A stretch of 64,000 nucleotides of DNA from Gordionus sp. m RMFG-2023. Its lineage: Eukaryota > Nematomorpha > Gordioida > Chordodea > Parachordodidae. The DNA is taken from NCBI RefSeq assembly GCF_954871325.1, contig NC_088775.1, forward strand, positions 14,299,561 to 14,363,560. Reading direction: 5' to 3'. The notes beneath the pieces are model-generated. The model did no database searches. It was not told the origin of the DNA and saw only the letters and a list, made by a program, of their open reading frames with translations. Below are positions 12,429-25,000 of the stretch, piece after piece (position 1 is the stretch's first letter; each line of letters opens with the position of its first letter). The position numbers and the translations under genes are program-made.

Positions 12429-12638
12429 TTGGACAAATCAACTTACAATCTCGAAAACGATTTAGACAAACCAACGTATAAGATCAAATACAATATAGAC
12501 AAGCCAATGATAAAGAATATGACTTATGTAACAACAAGAATAGCAAAAAGGATAAACAACTTGGACAACAAGCTTTCAAAGATAGCTTGCATCAGATTAC
12601 AGTGTTGTGATGATTTAATGAAACATATTGACGATTAA
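12429..12638 (+). CDS. Small repeat-containing ORF, unknown
   Basis: This is a frame of up to 69 codons; the first base is not an ATG, so the true start is uncertain. It contains a weak internal repeat, with the motif DK.TY spaced by about 12 residues and then DKPM, and a cysteine pair near the end. The sequence is lysine- and asparagine-rich. The last 34 bp form one arm of a perfect inverted repeat, whose other arm is at 12780-12813. No domain is recognised. It may be an exon fragment of an unknown gene or a chance frame inside a repeat. Confidence 0.15.
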   Translation: MDKSTYNLENDLDKPTYKIKYNIDKPMIKNMTYVTTRIAKRINNLDNKLSKIACIRLQCCDDLMKHIDD

Positions 12639-12813
12639 ATTTTAACCGATTCATATACAATGAAAATATTTGCAAAAATAATTAAAATATAGACAAAGCA
12701 TTATTAAAATTTCTTTTATTATTTCTCTTGTTGTACATTTGTAAAGAATATAATTATATATATTCATGTGTTTAAATGAAATCGTCAATATGTTTCATTA
12801 AATCATCACAACA
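12603..12813. repeat. Perfect 34-bp inverted repeat with 143-bp spacer
   Basis: Bases 12603-12636 are the exact reverse complement of 12780-12813. The arms start TGTTGTGATGATTTAATGAA. Similarity fades quickly outside and inside the arms. A transcript across it could fold into a long hairpin. Confidence 0.85.
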
Positions 12814-14336
12814 ATGTATAGAACTTCTTAGAAGAGAGAGAATGTTAATAGATTCAAATCTGTTTTATTATTTTTTATTCTTATTTTTTGTTTTATTTTG
12901 ATATAACCCTCCTGTTATTTTTAACTTAGCCATTCAAATTATATAACATATATAATCGAGGATTATATTTTAACTTTTTTTAGATATATAAAAATAAATT
13001 TTTCTTAAATTTAACATTATCTATATATAATATATATATAATCAATTTAATAATCTTTTAGTTATGAGATATCAAAATAATAAATAAAACACTTTAGTTA
13101 TGCGATAATAAAAAAACAAATAAAATCACCGACCTTTAGTTGCATCTGTATTATTTATTATTCTTGGAGAATATTTTTGTATTGCAATCAATGTTGATAT
13201 ACTTCCTTGTCCTGATTTATATGAATGAAATGATATTGATTTATTATTGGATAAAAATAAAACAGGATAGAAAGAAATTTACAAACTAGACATGTTTTTG
13301 GAATAAATATTTAAAATTTATTTTAAAAATATAAAAATAAATCAATTACTGTCTCTCAAAATTATTATTTATATATTAAAAAAGTTAAAATAATAATAAA
13401 AAAATTGCGGGAGTAATTAAAAAATTGCGGTAGAATTTTGCGGGAGATTTTCAATTGCGGTAGTTTTGTTGGAGAGAGATATCTGCGTGTAAACTAAAAA
13501 ATTGACGGAGTCTCCCGCTGATGGGGGTGGCATGGCAACCCTGCTCGTTACCCGATAATAAAACTAATTTTAAGTTATGCGATAAAGAAAATAAATTGTT
13601 TGAGTTACGCGATAAAGAAAATAAAACTATATGCGAAAAAGTGCCGAAAGAAATAATATTGAAAATAAATTAAACGCGTTATATAAACAATGTTATAAAT
13701 TTTTGTTTAACGATCTTTAATTATATTAAAAAATTATTACTTCATATCTCAACTTCACGTATAGTTTCTATTGTTTTGCAAAATATCTTATATATAAATT
13801 AATTATTAAATTATCTTTCTCTTAGTTTTTTTATTTTTATTTATATCTTTCAGAACTACAATTAATCTTCTTATATTATATAAAGCATAGTTTGAAATTG
13901 AAAACTCTATTTTAAATGTATACTTTGTTGAACTCCAACTCCTCCACTGTCTCCTCATCTCTGTCTAGAATATAATCAACATCAATATTGCTTCCACTTT
14001 CAACATTGTAAAAAATTCATCTCAAACTCAATATGACTTTCTTCATTATTAAATATCAAATAAGTGGGTAATCTGTTTTAATTTTAAATATACTTAGAGT
14101 TTAATGTTTCCTATACTGGTTCGGATCTTAGAAATTTTCTTAGGAAGAGGCATAGTAAATTAAATTTAAAAATAAATAATATAGTTTAGTGATTTTGACT
14201 CTGCTAACACAAATCAAAATATTGAATTGAATTGATTTTATTTTAAATTAATAAATGATTATATTTTTTTAATAAGGATTGTAAAATAATTTAAATCAAT
14301 TTAAGCTTCAACTTTTAATATTCGATTGATATTTAG
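12814..14336. other. AT-rich intergenic stretch with a hAT-like terminus
   Basis: No gene is seen. At about 13500-13542 the sequence ends in GGCATGGCAACCCTG, the reverse complement of the CAGGGTTGCCA terminus of the hAT at 48195-49788. It is therefore probably the right end of a related element. I could not find its left end or a target duplication. Just before it, a motif like aaaaattgcggga recurs several times (13400-13460). Confidence 0.5.
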
Positions 14337-14337
14337 A

Positions 14338-15971
14338 AGGGCTGTAAAGTAACGTCATAAAAGTTACATCGTTACTAACGTCCTTATCTTTTTTGAAGAA
14401 AAGGAACGCCCCGTTACCTTCTTATAGAGGAAGGTAACGAGTAACGATAACGCGTTTCTTTTTGTTAAATTTTCAGTCGAGTTAATCTAATTAATATTCA
14501 ATCAAAATTCAAAGTAAATGTTAATAAAATATTATTATTCTATTTTATAATTTATTTTAAGAATATTAAGTTATACTACTTATTTCTTTAGATGAGTATG
14601 ATTTAACCCTTCCCTGGCACCAATTTGAAAGATATTTTACACCACTAAGGAAAATTAAGGGTACAAAGTCTATTCTTTGTAAATGTAAATTATGTCCCAA
14701 CGTAAATATTTCAACCTCAATGTCCAGCAGTTCAAACTTAAAAAAGCATATGAAGGTAAAAAGATGAATTATTATATAATTATTTTAAATTTACTTTAAT
14801 AATAGAATATTAAATCATGGGTATTATAAAATAACTATTAAAATAAGTATTCTTTCATAATATTTTGAAAAGCTTAATAATAAATTAAAATATTAGCAAT
14901 TAAATTTTACTATTATAGGGCTAGGGACCAACATTAAAAACTCAAGATTAACAATATTTTGGTATTGGTTCAAAATATTATTTTGGGCTTAAACAATATC
15001 TTCTATTTCTGTTTTAGTATTGCAATTGGTTTAACTACAAATTGTTAATAAATTTAAAGAATAAAATAGTGATTTTAAAAAATTTTGTTTAAATGATATG
15101 TATTTTTAAATAAATATATGGATTAAAAAAAATGAAGCAATATTGTTTTAGAGAACTAAATCTAGATATTTTTCCTGATTCCTTTTTAAATGATAATTCT
15201 GAATTTTGAAAAAGATAAGAAATTGAAAAATTATTTTTGGCAATCATAATTTCAATTTTTAATGTTTTCCTTGACAATAAGCTTAGTGAGGGATTAAAAA
15301 AGGGAATTAAATTTTAAAAAATATTTTCAATTAATTAAAAAGTTAAGTTATTTTTAATAAATAAATTCAGGAATTAATAATATTTTAATAAAAAAAATTA
15401 TAGACTATATATTCCTCAAAAATGAAAGAGATTAATGAACATTTGATAGTAATAAAAAAAATTTAAAGCCAATCAACTTCACACTCATTGAGATGCAGAA
15501 TCCATCTATATCAAAGATAAAAATACCACAATCAGCTGTTGATGAATTAGTTTTTAATTTTGTAATCGAAGAATTACAACCATTTTCAATAGTAGAAAGC
15601 ACTGCATTTATTAATATTATCAAAAAATTTCAGCCAACTAAAAATGTGATGTCTAGGCCTCACACGTATTAAAAATTAACAAAGCATATAACACAATGGC
15701 AAAGAAATAAGTGGATTTATTATGTATACCAAAAATTATCTGTACAACTGTGGATTCTTGGTCAGCTTATAATCGGTATATAAAAAATATATTTTGATTG
15801 ATAATTGTCTTTTAAAAAGTTCGTATTTAGGGATGTCGGTACACTGGCTACACCCAGACACTCTTGAGAGGTTTTCAGACTGCTTAGCTTGTAAAAGGTT
15901 AAACCAAGAACACACATTTGATTATCTAGCGAAAATGATCTTTGAAATTTTTACCACTTAACAAATGCATT
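14338..15971 (+). pseudogene. Second hAT transposase relic
   Basis: A BED-type finger is readable at about 14590-14760, with the cysteine segment CKLCPN and LKKHMK. Further on (about 15520-15960) come pieces typical of hAT cores: FSIVES, CTTVDSWSAYN, YLGMSVHWLHPDTLER and HTFDYLAKMIFE. These are in different frames, separated by stops and AT-rich gaps, so the gene is dead. The likely 5' terminus is near 14338, where GGGCTGTAAAGTAACG and repeated GTTAC/GTAAC words occur. The coding trace stops abruptly at about 15971, where a different repeat begins. No C-terminal hATC domain was found downstream, so the copy is probably truncated by that insertion or by deletion. Confidence 0.65.
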
Positions 15972-16075
15972 CAGGGGCGTCGCTAGCCTTTACAATCTCA
16001 GGAGCTCAACTAAAAAAAATTTACCTTCATTTGCGGGCCTTCGGCCCGCTTTTCACGGCCTTCGGCTAATATAAT
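15972..16075. repeat. End fragment of a CAGGGGCGTCGCTAG-type element
   Basis: It starts CAGGGGCGTCGCTAGCC and contains paired GCGGGCCTTCGGCCCGC palindromic sequence. It shares CTAGCCTTTACAAT with about 1950. It abuts the end of the hAT transposase relic. The opposite terminus was not found. Confidence 0.5.
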
Positions 16076-17035
16076 TAATTGGACTTTGTCACAACGACAA
16101 GATTGTCATTGTGCATCAAAACCTAAATATAAAAATAGAAAACAAATATATATATAAAAAGGAAATTAATAATAATTAGGAATCACGAAATCATAAAATC
16201 AACTTTAATTCTTTATTCAAAATTATAATAGTAAACATCATAAAAAAAATAAAATTAAATTAAAAAATTAAAAGTAAATTTTAGTTAAAATAATAATCCC
16301 CTTTTCGCATCATAATTTCTCCATTATATATCCTTTTTCTTTAATCAACATTTACATAGTCTCCCTAGCGAAGAATAACAAGTTCTACATCCCACTTGTT
16401 AAAACTGTTAAAGTATGAAAAAATCTACAAATCTCACGCGTTTTTTTCTCATTTACATAGACGGGGATATTTTAATAAAACATTATTTTTGTTTACGATT
16501 TGCATAATGCATTTTTTTGTAAAGTAAAACTGCAACAGACTTAATTTCATTCATTGGAAAGTTTTTTCAATAAAAGGGGCTTACCTTTGAATTTATTACG
16601 ATAATTCCCAGTTAATCGGTCTGCATTTATACGATTATAAAATATTTTAAGTTTTATTAAAAATAAATCATCTAACCGACTCGCATTTTAAAGAATTTAT
16701 ATAATACAATCATATTAATCATAAACTCAAGTTTACCTGATGTATGGTAGTAAACATAATAAGGGTGTTAATTAGACGCTCCAGAAAAACATTATTTATA
16801 TCTAGATCATCAGATTCCGAAATAAAACTATGACATTAAAGTGAGTTAAATTAAATAATCCCAAACAGGGCCAAATGAACTTCTGTTGCGGCACATTAAC
16901 TATTAACTATTATAATATTATATGATGTATATTGTAAGTAATGCAAGTTACTAGCTGGAAACTTAATATCTTATCATAAATTTATTTTTTATAAGATCAC
17001 ATTATAAAGGGAGTATAAAAACATTTTTATAAAAA
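16076..17035. other. AT-rich stretch without features
   Basis: No coding similarity, RNA gene or repeat end could be supported here. Confidence 0.5.
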
Positions 17036-17039
17036 AATA

Positions 17040-17770
17040 TTTTTTTATTATTTATTAGAAAATTTTCCATAGATATTATTGCTGTAAAGAAACATCCCCT
17101 CTTCATCGTAATATGACAGACAAATTCAAGCTTTTACTAGGATACATGAAACTTACCAAAGCAAAGCCCCCTTTTCCCCATTGTCTAGATATCTTCCTTT
17201 CATCAGCTCATGGTTTTTTCTCGCTGGCTCGGAAACGCTTAGAACCAGCACCAAAAATTGCACACATCATTCTCGCGCCATCAATGTCTTTTTCTATATA
17301 CAGCGTAATGGTCCATGGTAATAAAATATAAAAACTAATTATTAGTAAATTATTATTAACTGCGAAAAAATATAATAAATTAATAAATTTATCTGAATAT
17401 ATTATAAAACCCTCGTTGAACTTAAGGAATTTTTGGAATTCTTCTTTTCCTTTATAGATTCTGTTGTTATTTATTTCGAATGATCTGATCAGAAATCGAT
17501 AAAATTATCTATTTTCTTATACAGAGTAAAAATATTCGTAAAGATATTTTGAAAAATAATATAATCTTATTAAAATTTTCCTAGAATCATGCATGGAAAA
17601 TGTTATATTAATTAATAATGACCTGTAAATCATGATCATGTCCACTAATATACAATGATGCCATATTTTCTTTTAGGCTCGAATTTAAAAATTGGAGAGA
17701 TTTTGTAGCGCCGTGATAACCGAATGAATATATTGGATGATGTCCAGCCACTACTAAAAAATCTGCGTTG
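17040..17770 (-). pseudogene. Decayed second copy of the last two acid phosphatase exons
   Basis: Two pieces match exons 5 and 6 of the phosphatase gene upstream. The exon 5 copy (17770-17623) has exactly the same length, 148 bp. It keeps an AG acceptor and a GT donor, has no stop, and still encodes VAGHHPIYSFG and GHDHDLQ, although CGHDH has become SGHDH. The exon 6 copy (about 17300-17040) begins YIEKDIDG and carries FGAGSK, but its acceptor AG has become TG. It also has an in-frame TGA and a frame change in the middle. The intron between them is only about 0.3 kb, against 3.5 kb in the main gene. No copies of exons 1-4 were found near it. It is either a partial tandem duplication or the remains of a full duplicate. 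Confidence 0.8.
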
Positions 17771-20700
17771 CTAAAAATAATTATCATTTCCTTTTAAATT
17801 TTAATAATCTTTGTTATTTATTTATATCATAAACGTCGTAAGACATTTATTTTTGCTAATCATTTAATGTTACATTAAGGACGTCACTATGGGAGGGGAT
17901 GCAGGGGCTCAAGTCTCCTGATAAATTTGAATAGCCCCCCCCCCTAAATATTTTTATCAATTTCAATAAATTTTATTGATATAATTTTCCTTATAGAATT
18001 TTTTTTTTATTTTATCAATCCTAATCAGATAAATATAATTATTAATTAATTTTAAAAATCCGTTTTAAATATTTTGATTTGCTTGTGAGCCATCACTTAA
18101 ATTTAAAATATCTTCTGTTGCAAAACGAAATCAAATCAACTCAGGATACCAAAATTATTAAATTGTACTGATTTAGATTTAGGCAAATGTAGATAACCCC
18201 TTGGGCAGACTAACCTTTTAAAACATTTTTATCATTACAAAATACAAATTAATTTCTAATAGAAGAAAGGAGGGTCCTTAAATTTCTTTATTAAAGAATG
18301 TATCGCTTTACTTTTTTCTACTAAAATAAAGCTAAGCATGTTAGATAAATTTTTTTAAATTTATCTTAAAATAAAAATTAAACGAAATTCTGTTTAATAT
18401 TGTTTATTTATTTTTACTTTAAACTACTGACGATAATTTTATTTCCATCTTAAAAAAATTACAATGATATAAATTTTTGATTACGACAATTAGAAAAATT
18501 TCCGCATCTAAAAATTATATACCATGTCTATAAAAAAAATATTTAGATAATAACTGTTTAGGTTAGGTCGGAATGGCCCTACTATGGATAATATACTGTT
18601 CTTTGTCTCAAGTAGAAACCATTTTTTGAATCAGCTGACATTAAACTTACTCTTTGCCCTATTATTTTGAATAATTTTAGGGCTTAAGGTCTAAATGAAT
18701 CACAGGTTGAAACTACTGGAACCAACCATAGATTATTTATGTGGCTCTATTATTTTGTTTTTATGTTTACTGCTCTCATGATGGAGCTGGAGGAAAAGAT
18801 CTGGCAAAATGATCTACACCCCTGGGGAAGTAGGATCATCTCATCGGGTCTGGTTTGATTGTCAGGACTGAGGTCAGAGAGTTTCAACATGAAAGGAATA
18901 TTTCTGGATTTCAACGTTCTACTGATGATCGAATTGATAACATAAGGCCTAGATAATCTGCCTTTTGAAAAGGTACAATGCAGAGTATAGTGGCATAGAT
19001 GTCGATGTTACAATTTCAAAGCCAAATCGAAAACCGATTGTAATTCTAAATTTTTCGTTGGCAAGTAAGAGGCATAAATTAGAACTAAGCATTGTTTCTA
19101 ATTATTCATAACCTATTTGGCTGAGGCTTGAACTGTTTGATCTAGTAAATGAGTAGTTTGGTGGGTTTAGGTGAAGAAATCGCGCTGAAGATTTTCTTTG
19201 AACAGCTTTCGAGTTTAAGTATTTAAACAGAATGCTGAGCCTCTTTGCCTTGTATAATTTGGATATGGGCAGTTTAGAGCGTTTACCAGAGGTCTAAAAC
19301 TGCAATATGATGTGGATTAAATCTAAGTCTCCAAGCGTGTAACAAAATTTGGCGGCATAGGATGGAAAAATAGAAATATTTAAGGATATAGGGGAATGGG
19401 GACTTAACTAAACTTTGGTGGAAGGGCAGATCACATCCAAGAGAGGGATGAGAATTTGATATTTTAAATAGATCCAGAGCTTTTTATGAATGAACTTCTA
19501 AAAATTGGCAATGACCCGAAACATGTAAAATTTTAGTAATGAATAAAAAAGGTAAATAAATAAGATAAAATAATAGTCCCGTTATGGGAGTTAAACAATT
19601 TATAATTTTTGGTATTTTTATGATTTCATTAAAAGGTCCAGCTGTGTACCATCGTCGAAATATTAAATATTTAATTTAAGGGCCCTATTTGAGGAGATTA
19701 TTTTTAGGATTATTTGTATGTCCTGGCAGAATAGTGCAGGACCTAGTGGACCTCAATGCTCGCTACTTTGTTTAAAGAGAATGACTAAATTGTTGAATTT
19801 TTAAAGAGTGGGTTGATTGTAACATGCCGAGAGATGTTGGATATTCTGGGAATGCTTCACAGAAAAATGGTATAAAATGTTCCCTGTTAAGTGAATTGAT
19901 GTAAATCTATTTTGAAAATGCGTTTATCTTGTGTCTCATGAAGGGTGACACGTGTGGAGTGAGAAGCAGCCTAACAACCTCCAGGAATATTAAAAAATAA
20001 TTATTGCCAATTTTCACGATTTGAAACGCAGCGCTTGAAACGCCCAATTTATGTGCACTATAATATTATTTTAATATTCCCCTTTTTATAATCGGCTATC
20101 CATCTACGCAATAGACGGAATCTAGAAGATGATTAATTATATTATATGTGTGTTTATATATAAAAGACACATATTTAAAATAATAAATATAATATAATAA
20201 TTTATGGTCATAACTTGGGTGTAGATTACCATATGAGAAATCCTTTCTCGTCCGGTTATTTGGTTTTTTATTGTAATAATTTATTCCAAAATTATAAAAG
20301 TTAAATAAACATTTTTGGCCAGAGAGGTTTTAACGCTCTAACCTCCTCCCTGAATGTGCCTATAGTTTCTGGCAATACTAACTTTTTATAAATGTAACGA
20401 TTATCTAACACTTGGGGATGCAGATAAGTAACCGAAATTTCAGGAATCAGAAAAGAGTTCTAGAAGATGTTTCGGATATTATGGCTTTATACAATTATGC
20501 AAATATGCTTGTTTCATATGTTATGATTATGTGGGTGTATATGTTGTTTCAATATAAATATATGAATTAATTAGCTCATGTTATATGTACAAATAGAGTT
20601 CTGTTACAAGAAGTTTCACCTATGTAATTCTCCAATTTTGAAAATGTAATAAAGATCTTCTGTAACCGTGATATTTGTCTGTATAATATAATGTTTATTG

Positions 20701-21835
20701 TTCGTTTTAAAACAAACCATTTTCGTATTAAACGTTTAAAATGGAATTCTCGATTTTATTATATACATGAAACAAGGAATTCAAAAGGAAGGAATATAAT
20801 TTTTTCATTTAAAGTTTTTATTTCAGCTGAAGACGATAGTATTATAAAGGAAGTGAACTTAATACTATTTGTAATATCATTATTAAAATGGTTATTAAAA
20901 CATTCAATTAAAGAACATTATCACTTTTACATTCACTTTTAATATTACATTGGACATTACATTTATTTCTATCTATACCTTGTTGCCAAGACACAACAGG
21001 TAAATATTTAGTCATTACAATAGAAATTTACCCCACTCAATCCTATCGAGCACTTATTTTAATTACTAATAATTATGAGACCAAGCAGGACACGATTAAA
21101 TGATGTTTAATTTGAAAAATACTCTTTTTATCAAAATCTTTAAAAATAATCATCTCTGATTGTTATTAATTACATTTGACAATAAAATATCAATAACCTA
21201 GTTTACGCTTCTACTTTATACTGCTTTTTTTATACTTAGACATTATTTTAAAATGAATCAATAAAAATCTATATCGCATTTTTCTATCACTTATTCCTTT
21301 CTGTGACGAAGAACTTTTGTTATAGTTACCTGCTCTAAATAATGGTAAACCGTTAATCTTTTTTTGAGGTAACGCATGTAACTTATCAGTTACATTTATC
21401 TTTGGATAAAGGTTTTTTTTTAAGTAAAATATACCAACCCTAGTAGAGGCAAAGGGTGTTTAGAACTATCCACTAATGTTTCAAAAAAAGAAATTATTAT
21501 AATTTTTCTATTTATAAGAATAAAAATAATCAGTAAATTTTAGCGCAATTATTTATTTATTTAAATCTAAAATTTATAAGATGTGAATGTTTTATTCATA
21601 GTAGTGGTTTGGGAGATGCATTTTATTTTTAAGAGTAACGTAAAATGTATTGAAGTTACAATTTTTTAATATTATTTATAGTTCTATTTATAATCTATTT
21701 TTTATTACTAATATATTTTTTATAAAGGATAAAAAATAATTAGAGAAAAAAATCTTAATTTAGAACAATCATGAAATATAATAGTACAAGTTTTCAAAAA
21801 TAAGATAAAAATTCATTTTTAACTATTCACTTTTA
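17771..21835. other. Sequence between the phosphatase gene and its pseudo-copy
   Basis: No intact gene is seen. A poly(C) run lies at about 17936-17944, next to a GGACGTCACTATGGGAGG repeat end. About 18540-19560 has noticeably higher GC and mixed composition, with short open stretches, suggesting a heavily decayed coding element I cannot assign. Near 20028-20062 a segment resembles the right terminus of the element at 43773-44999 (AAACGC, then GTGCAC). The rest is AT-rich. Confidence 0.4.
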
Positions 21836-22096
21836 TTATTTATTCTGATAAAATTGTTGATTCCTCCTGTAGATTTTCTTTCGGTAAAGAAATACGCCAT
21901 CCTCGTTATAGTACGCCACCACCAAGCGTTTGCTAGGATACATGAAATTTAATAAACCAAAACCTCCTTTTTCCGCATACCTAAATATTTTCCTTTCGTT
22001 GGCATAGGGATATATCCTTCTTTGTAGGTCAAGCTTAGAACCAGAACCAAATACTGCATACTTCATTGTAATATTATCGGTGTCTTCTTCTATATA
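21836..22096 (-). CDS. ACP5-like: Phosphatase exon 6 (C-terminal)
   Basis: The acceptor is TTTTAATAG|TATATAG. It encodes YIEEDTDN, YAVFGSGSK (the family's YVLSGAGN), GGFGLLNF and a basic C-terminus, then TAA. AATAAA overlaps the last codons before the stop. A foldback element sits 35-190 bp upstream of the acceptor. Confidence 0.87.
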   Translation of the reverse strand, partial: YIEEDTDNITMKYAVFGSGSKLDLQRRIYPYANERKIFRYAEKGGFGLLNFMYPSKRLVVAYYNEDGVFLYRKKIYRRNQQFYQNK

Positions 22097-25000
22097 CTAT
22101 TAAAATAGTGTTAAAACGAGTGTAGTTAAAACCCGATTCGGGTCGATTTTTTAAAATGGCCCGATTAAGATAAGCATCGAGATTTGGCAAATTCCCAAAT
22201 TTCTTCCAGAGTGCAAAATCTTTAGGCTTATGTAATGTTATTTTGGTTATAACCTTAATCGAGCCGTTTTTAAAACCGACCCAAATTGGACTTTGTTAAA
22301 ATAAATCATTTTAGTGAGATTACCAGTGAAAAAAAGAATGAAATAACACATTTGGCCTATCAAATATATACCTAATTAAGATCTACGTGGACTATAAAAT
22401 TTAAAAATGGGCACAAGCCAGAACTAGTTTAAAGTTTAGAAATTACAACGGGGCAGTTTTAAAAAAAAATCTGCTCGCTCATGGTTTTTGGAAAAATTTC
22501 CAAAAACCATGCGTTGCTTAAAAATATTTGAATGGTTGGTATTGTTCATTGTTTATTTTACTATATTTTTATTTAACCTTATAAAATATGAAATAATTTA
22601 AGATAAACAAATATTTTAAATATAATCATGCTCTTTACATTTTACCTTTATCCAAATTCACTCCCCCCCCCCCGTTTATTGTTTTGAAAATATTCTTTGC
22701 ACACCAGCCTATGAGAGGGCGTAGTCGAACTCTGATAAGTTAATCTATGTAACTTGGGATAGTAATATAATAATCTAAAATATTTAAGTAAATTAACTTA
22801 TCTATATTTCATCTTTTTGGTGACAATGATTTTGTAGATTTCAAATAAAAAATTAGAAAGATAAAGAAATAAAAAAATATTAGGATGAATTAGTTATCTG
22901 CAATCCAGGCTAGACTGGGCCTATTCAAAAAATAATGATTTTGATTATTATATTGTGTCATTTCTAAAAAAAAATCGAGCCGGGCCGGATCAGACCTAAA
23001 ATTTTAAATAAGATATATCATTCAATTTAGTGAAAAAAATTGATATATTTTTAAATTCTTGTTAGAAACAAGACGCCAATATTTTTTTATTTGTAGAATA
23101 TTATTTTTACAAATAAAAAAATTATATGTTTAAATTATTTCGGGCTGGACGGTCAAATAATTATTATTTCGGGTCTGGCCTTTCGTAACACATAAAAAAA
23201 AATTTCAGGAAATGGCCGGGCCAAAATTTTAAATAAAAATTTCGTGAGAAACAAATTTCGAGGTCTTTTGACGAATGTAGAATCCCACGTTGGGATCCGA
23301 CAAGTTTAAGTGGCCTCGAAATTTCCAAGAATATTTGTGCAAGATTTGCTAGTACTTTTGGCGGTTCGGAGCGAAAATAAATTTGGCGATCCTTTAAAAT
23401 ATTCTCCCTCCATATAATTTAACTAAACTTTTAAAAAAATCATAAAATAAAGAACCAGGTTCGTCTTTTTAAAATAGGATACTTGAAAGCAACATAGAAT
23501 ATAAATTCATATTTATGCAATAGATATAAATGATTTGTAATAAATGACTGAGCTAAAATTAATCATAATTTATGTGATATTTATACTTTTTTAAATAACA
23601 TTTACTTTTAAGTGATAAGGAACAAATTTTAACGACCATAAAATAGTCCATCAGCAGTTCCTGTTTGCAGGGGGCTGTATCGATGGCTATTTGTAAGAAG
23701 ACAGAATTTGTTAAACTAGCATATTTGTTTTTGAGTCTCTATTTTTCCTATAGCAGCTAAAGATGATTTTGATTTGGCTGCGAAGTTGATAATATATAGT
23801 ACCACATCCTACCTTGGAATGAGACTTATGCCATCGGGATGCATGGAATTATTCTGTGATAACTCACACCAGTTCGAAAGATGGAACTGTAACATTTTTG
23901 AGGTAAAATTATATTGATGCATGGCCGGTGCAATCTAAAGGGTAGAAATTAGATTCGATGAACTAACCGCACCCAATACAAGTAGATGTGTCGACATTGC
24001 TGGCGAAGCAGATGGCAATAATGTTGAACCTAATTGTTCACGCGTCATAAACAAGTCCAAATCTCAGCTAGGTGGCTTGCAACTATTTTTAGACAGAATG
24101 AGCATTCAATATTATGCAATTCCGATTTTACTTTAAGCATCAGAAAGAAAGTATTTAATGGAACTAGCGATAGGAGGGGCATCCAATTCTTTTTGAGTTA
24201 TTGACGATAGAATATTCACTGGATGTGACCCCCCCCCTCGCAAACTTATTCAACGACGATATTCCCCCATTATTAATTACAAGTTTTAATTAGGATGGTA
24301 ATCCCTTAATATATTTAACAAAGAATAACTTAAATTATTAATACCTCCCTATAAACTATAAAAAAATTGTGAATGTAAAAAAGTTATTTTTCGGAAATAT
24401 GAATTTAATTAAAAACTTTACTCGCATTTACGATGAATGCATTGTTATGGTATATAGTTAGCATGAATATGAGTTTGCTGATAGAATGTCTAACACTTTT
24501 AAAATTACGTTTAAAAATATAACAGAAAATTACCCAGAATAATTTTATTTGAAAAATAATAACTATAATTATATGCAATATATAGATTTGGTCGATGTTT
24601 AGTAATATAAAAATATTATAATAGATCTAAAATAAAAGTATTAAATAAATTTTTACAATAATATATTTTACCATTCTAAAAATTTAATTGATAATCCCCC
24701 AATAAATTTATCCTGCCCCTAGGCCTACTCCCTTTACACCTATTCCCTTCAAAAAATTTGGAAACAAAATGCTTATATCCCCTTTATTAATGTAGACGTT
24801 GGGGACAGAATAACTTGGAGAGAGTACGGCTGATAATGTTCAAGCGGATATGCAGATAGCGATGAAGGTGTAAAAGTTGTAAATCGGATACCAATGTCCC
24901 CTAACTTTTTAAGGAGAGTTTCTTTAAGCCAGAAAGAATACAAGAAGTTTATATTTAAAGTCCATTGAATCATGTCCTTTTTGAGCTTTAATAGATACTG

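Noticed and set aside
17113-17331. Plus-strand 72-codon frame
   Set aside because: It is the reverse complement of the decayed phosphatase exon 6 copy; the minus-strand similarity explains it.
24773-24973. 66-codon minus-strand frame between phosphatase exons 5 and 6, considered as an extra exon
   Set aside because: Exon 5 joins exon 6 in phase, and the protein order DLQ-YIEED matches the family without extra sequence.
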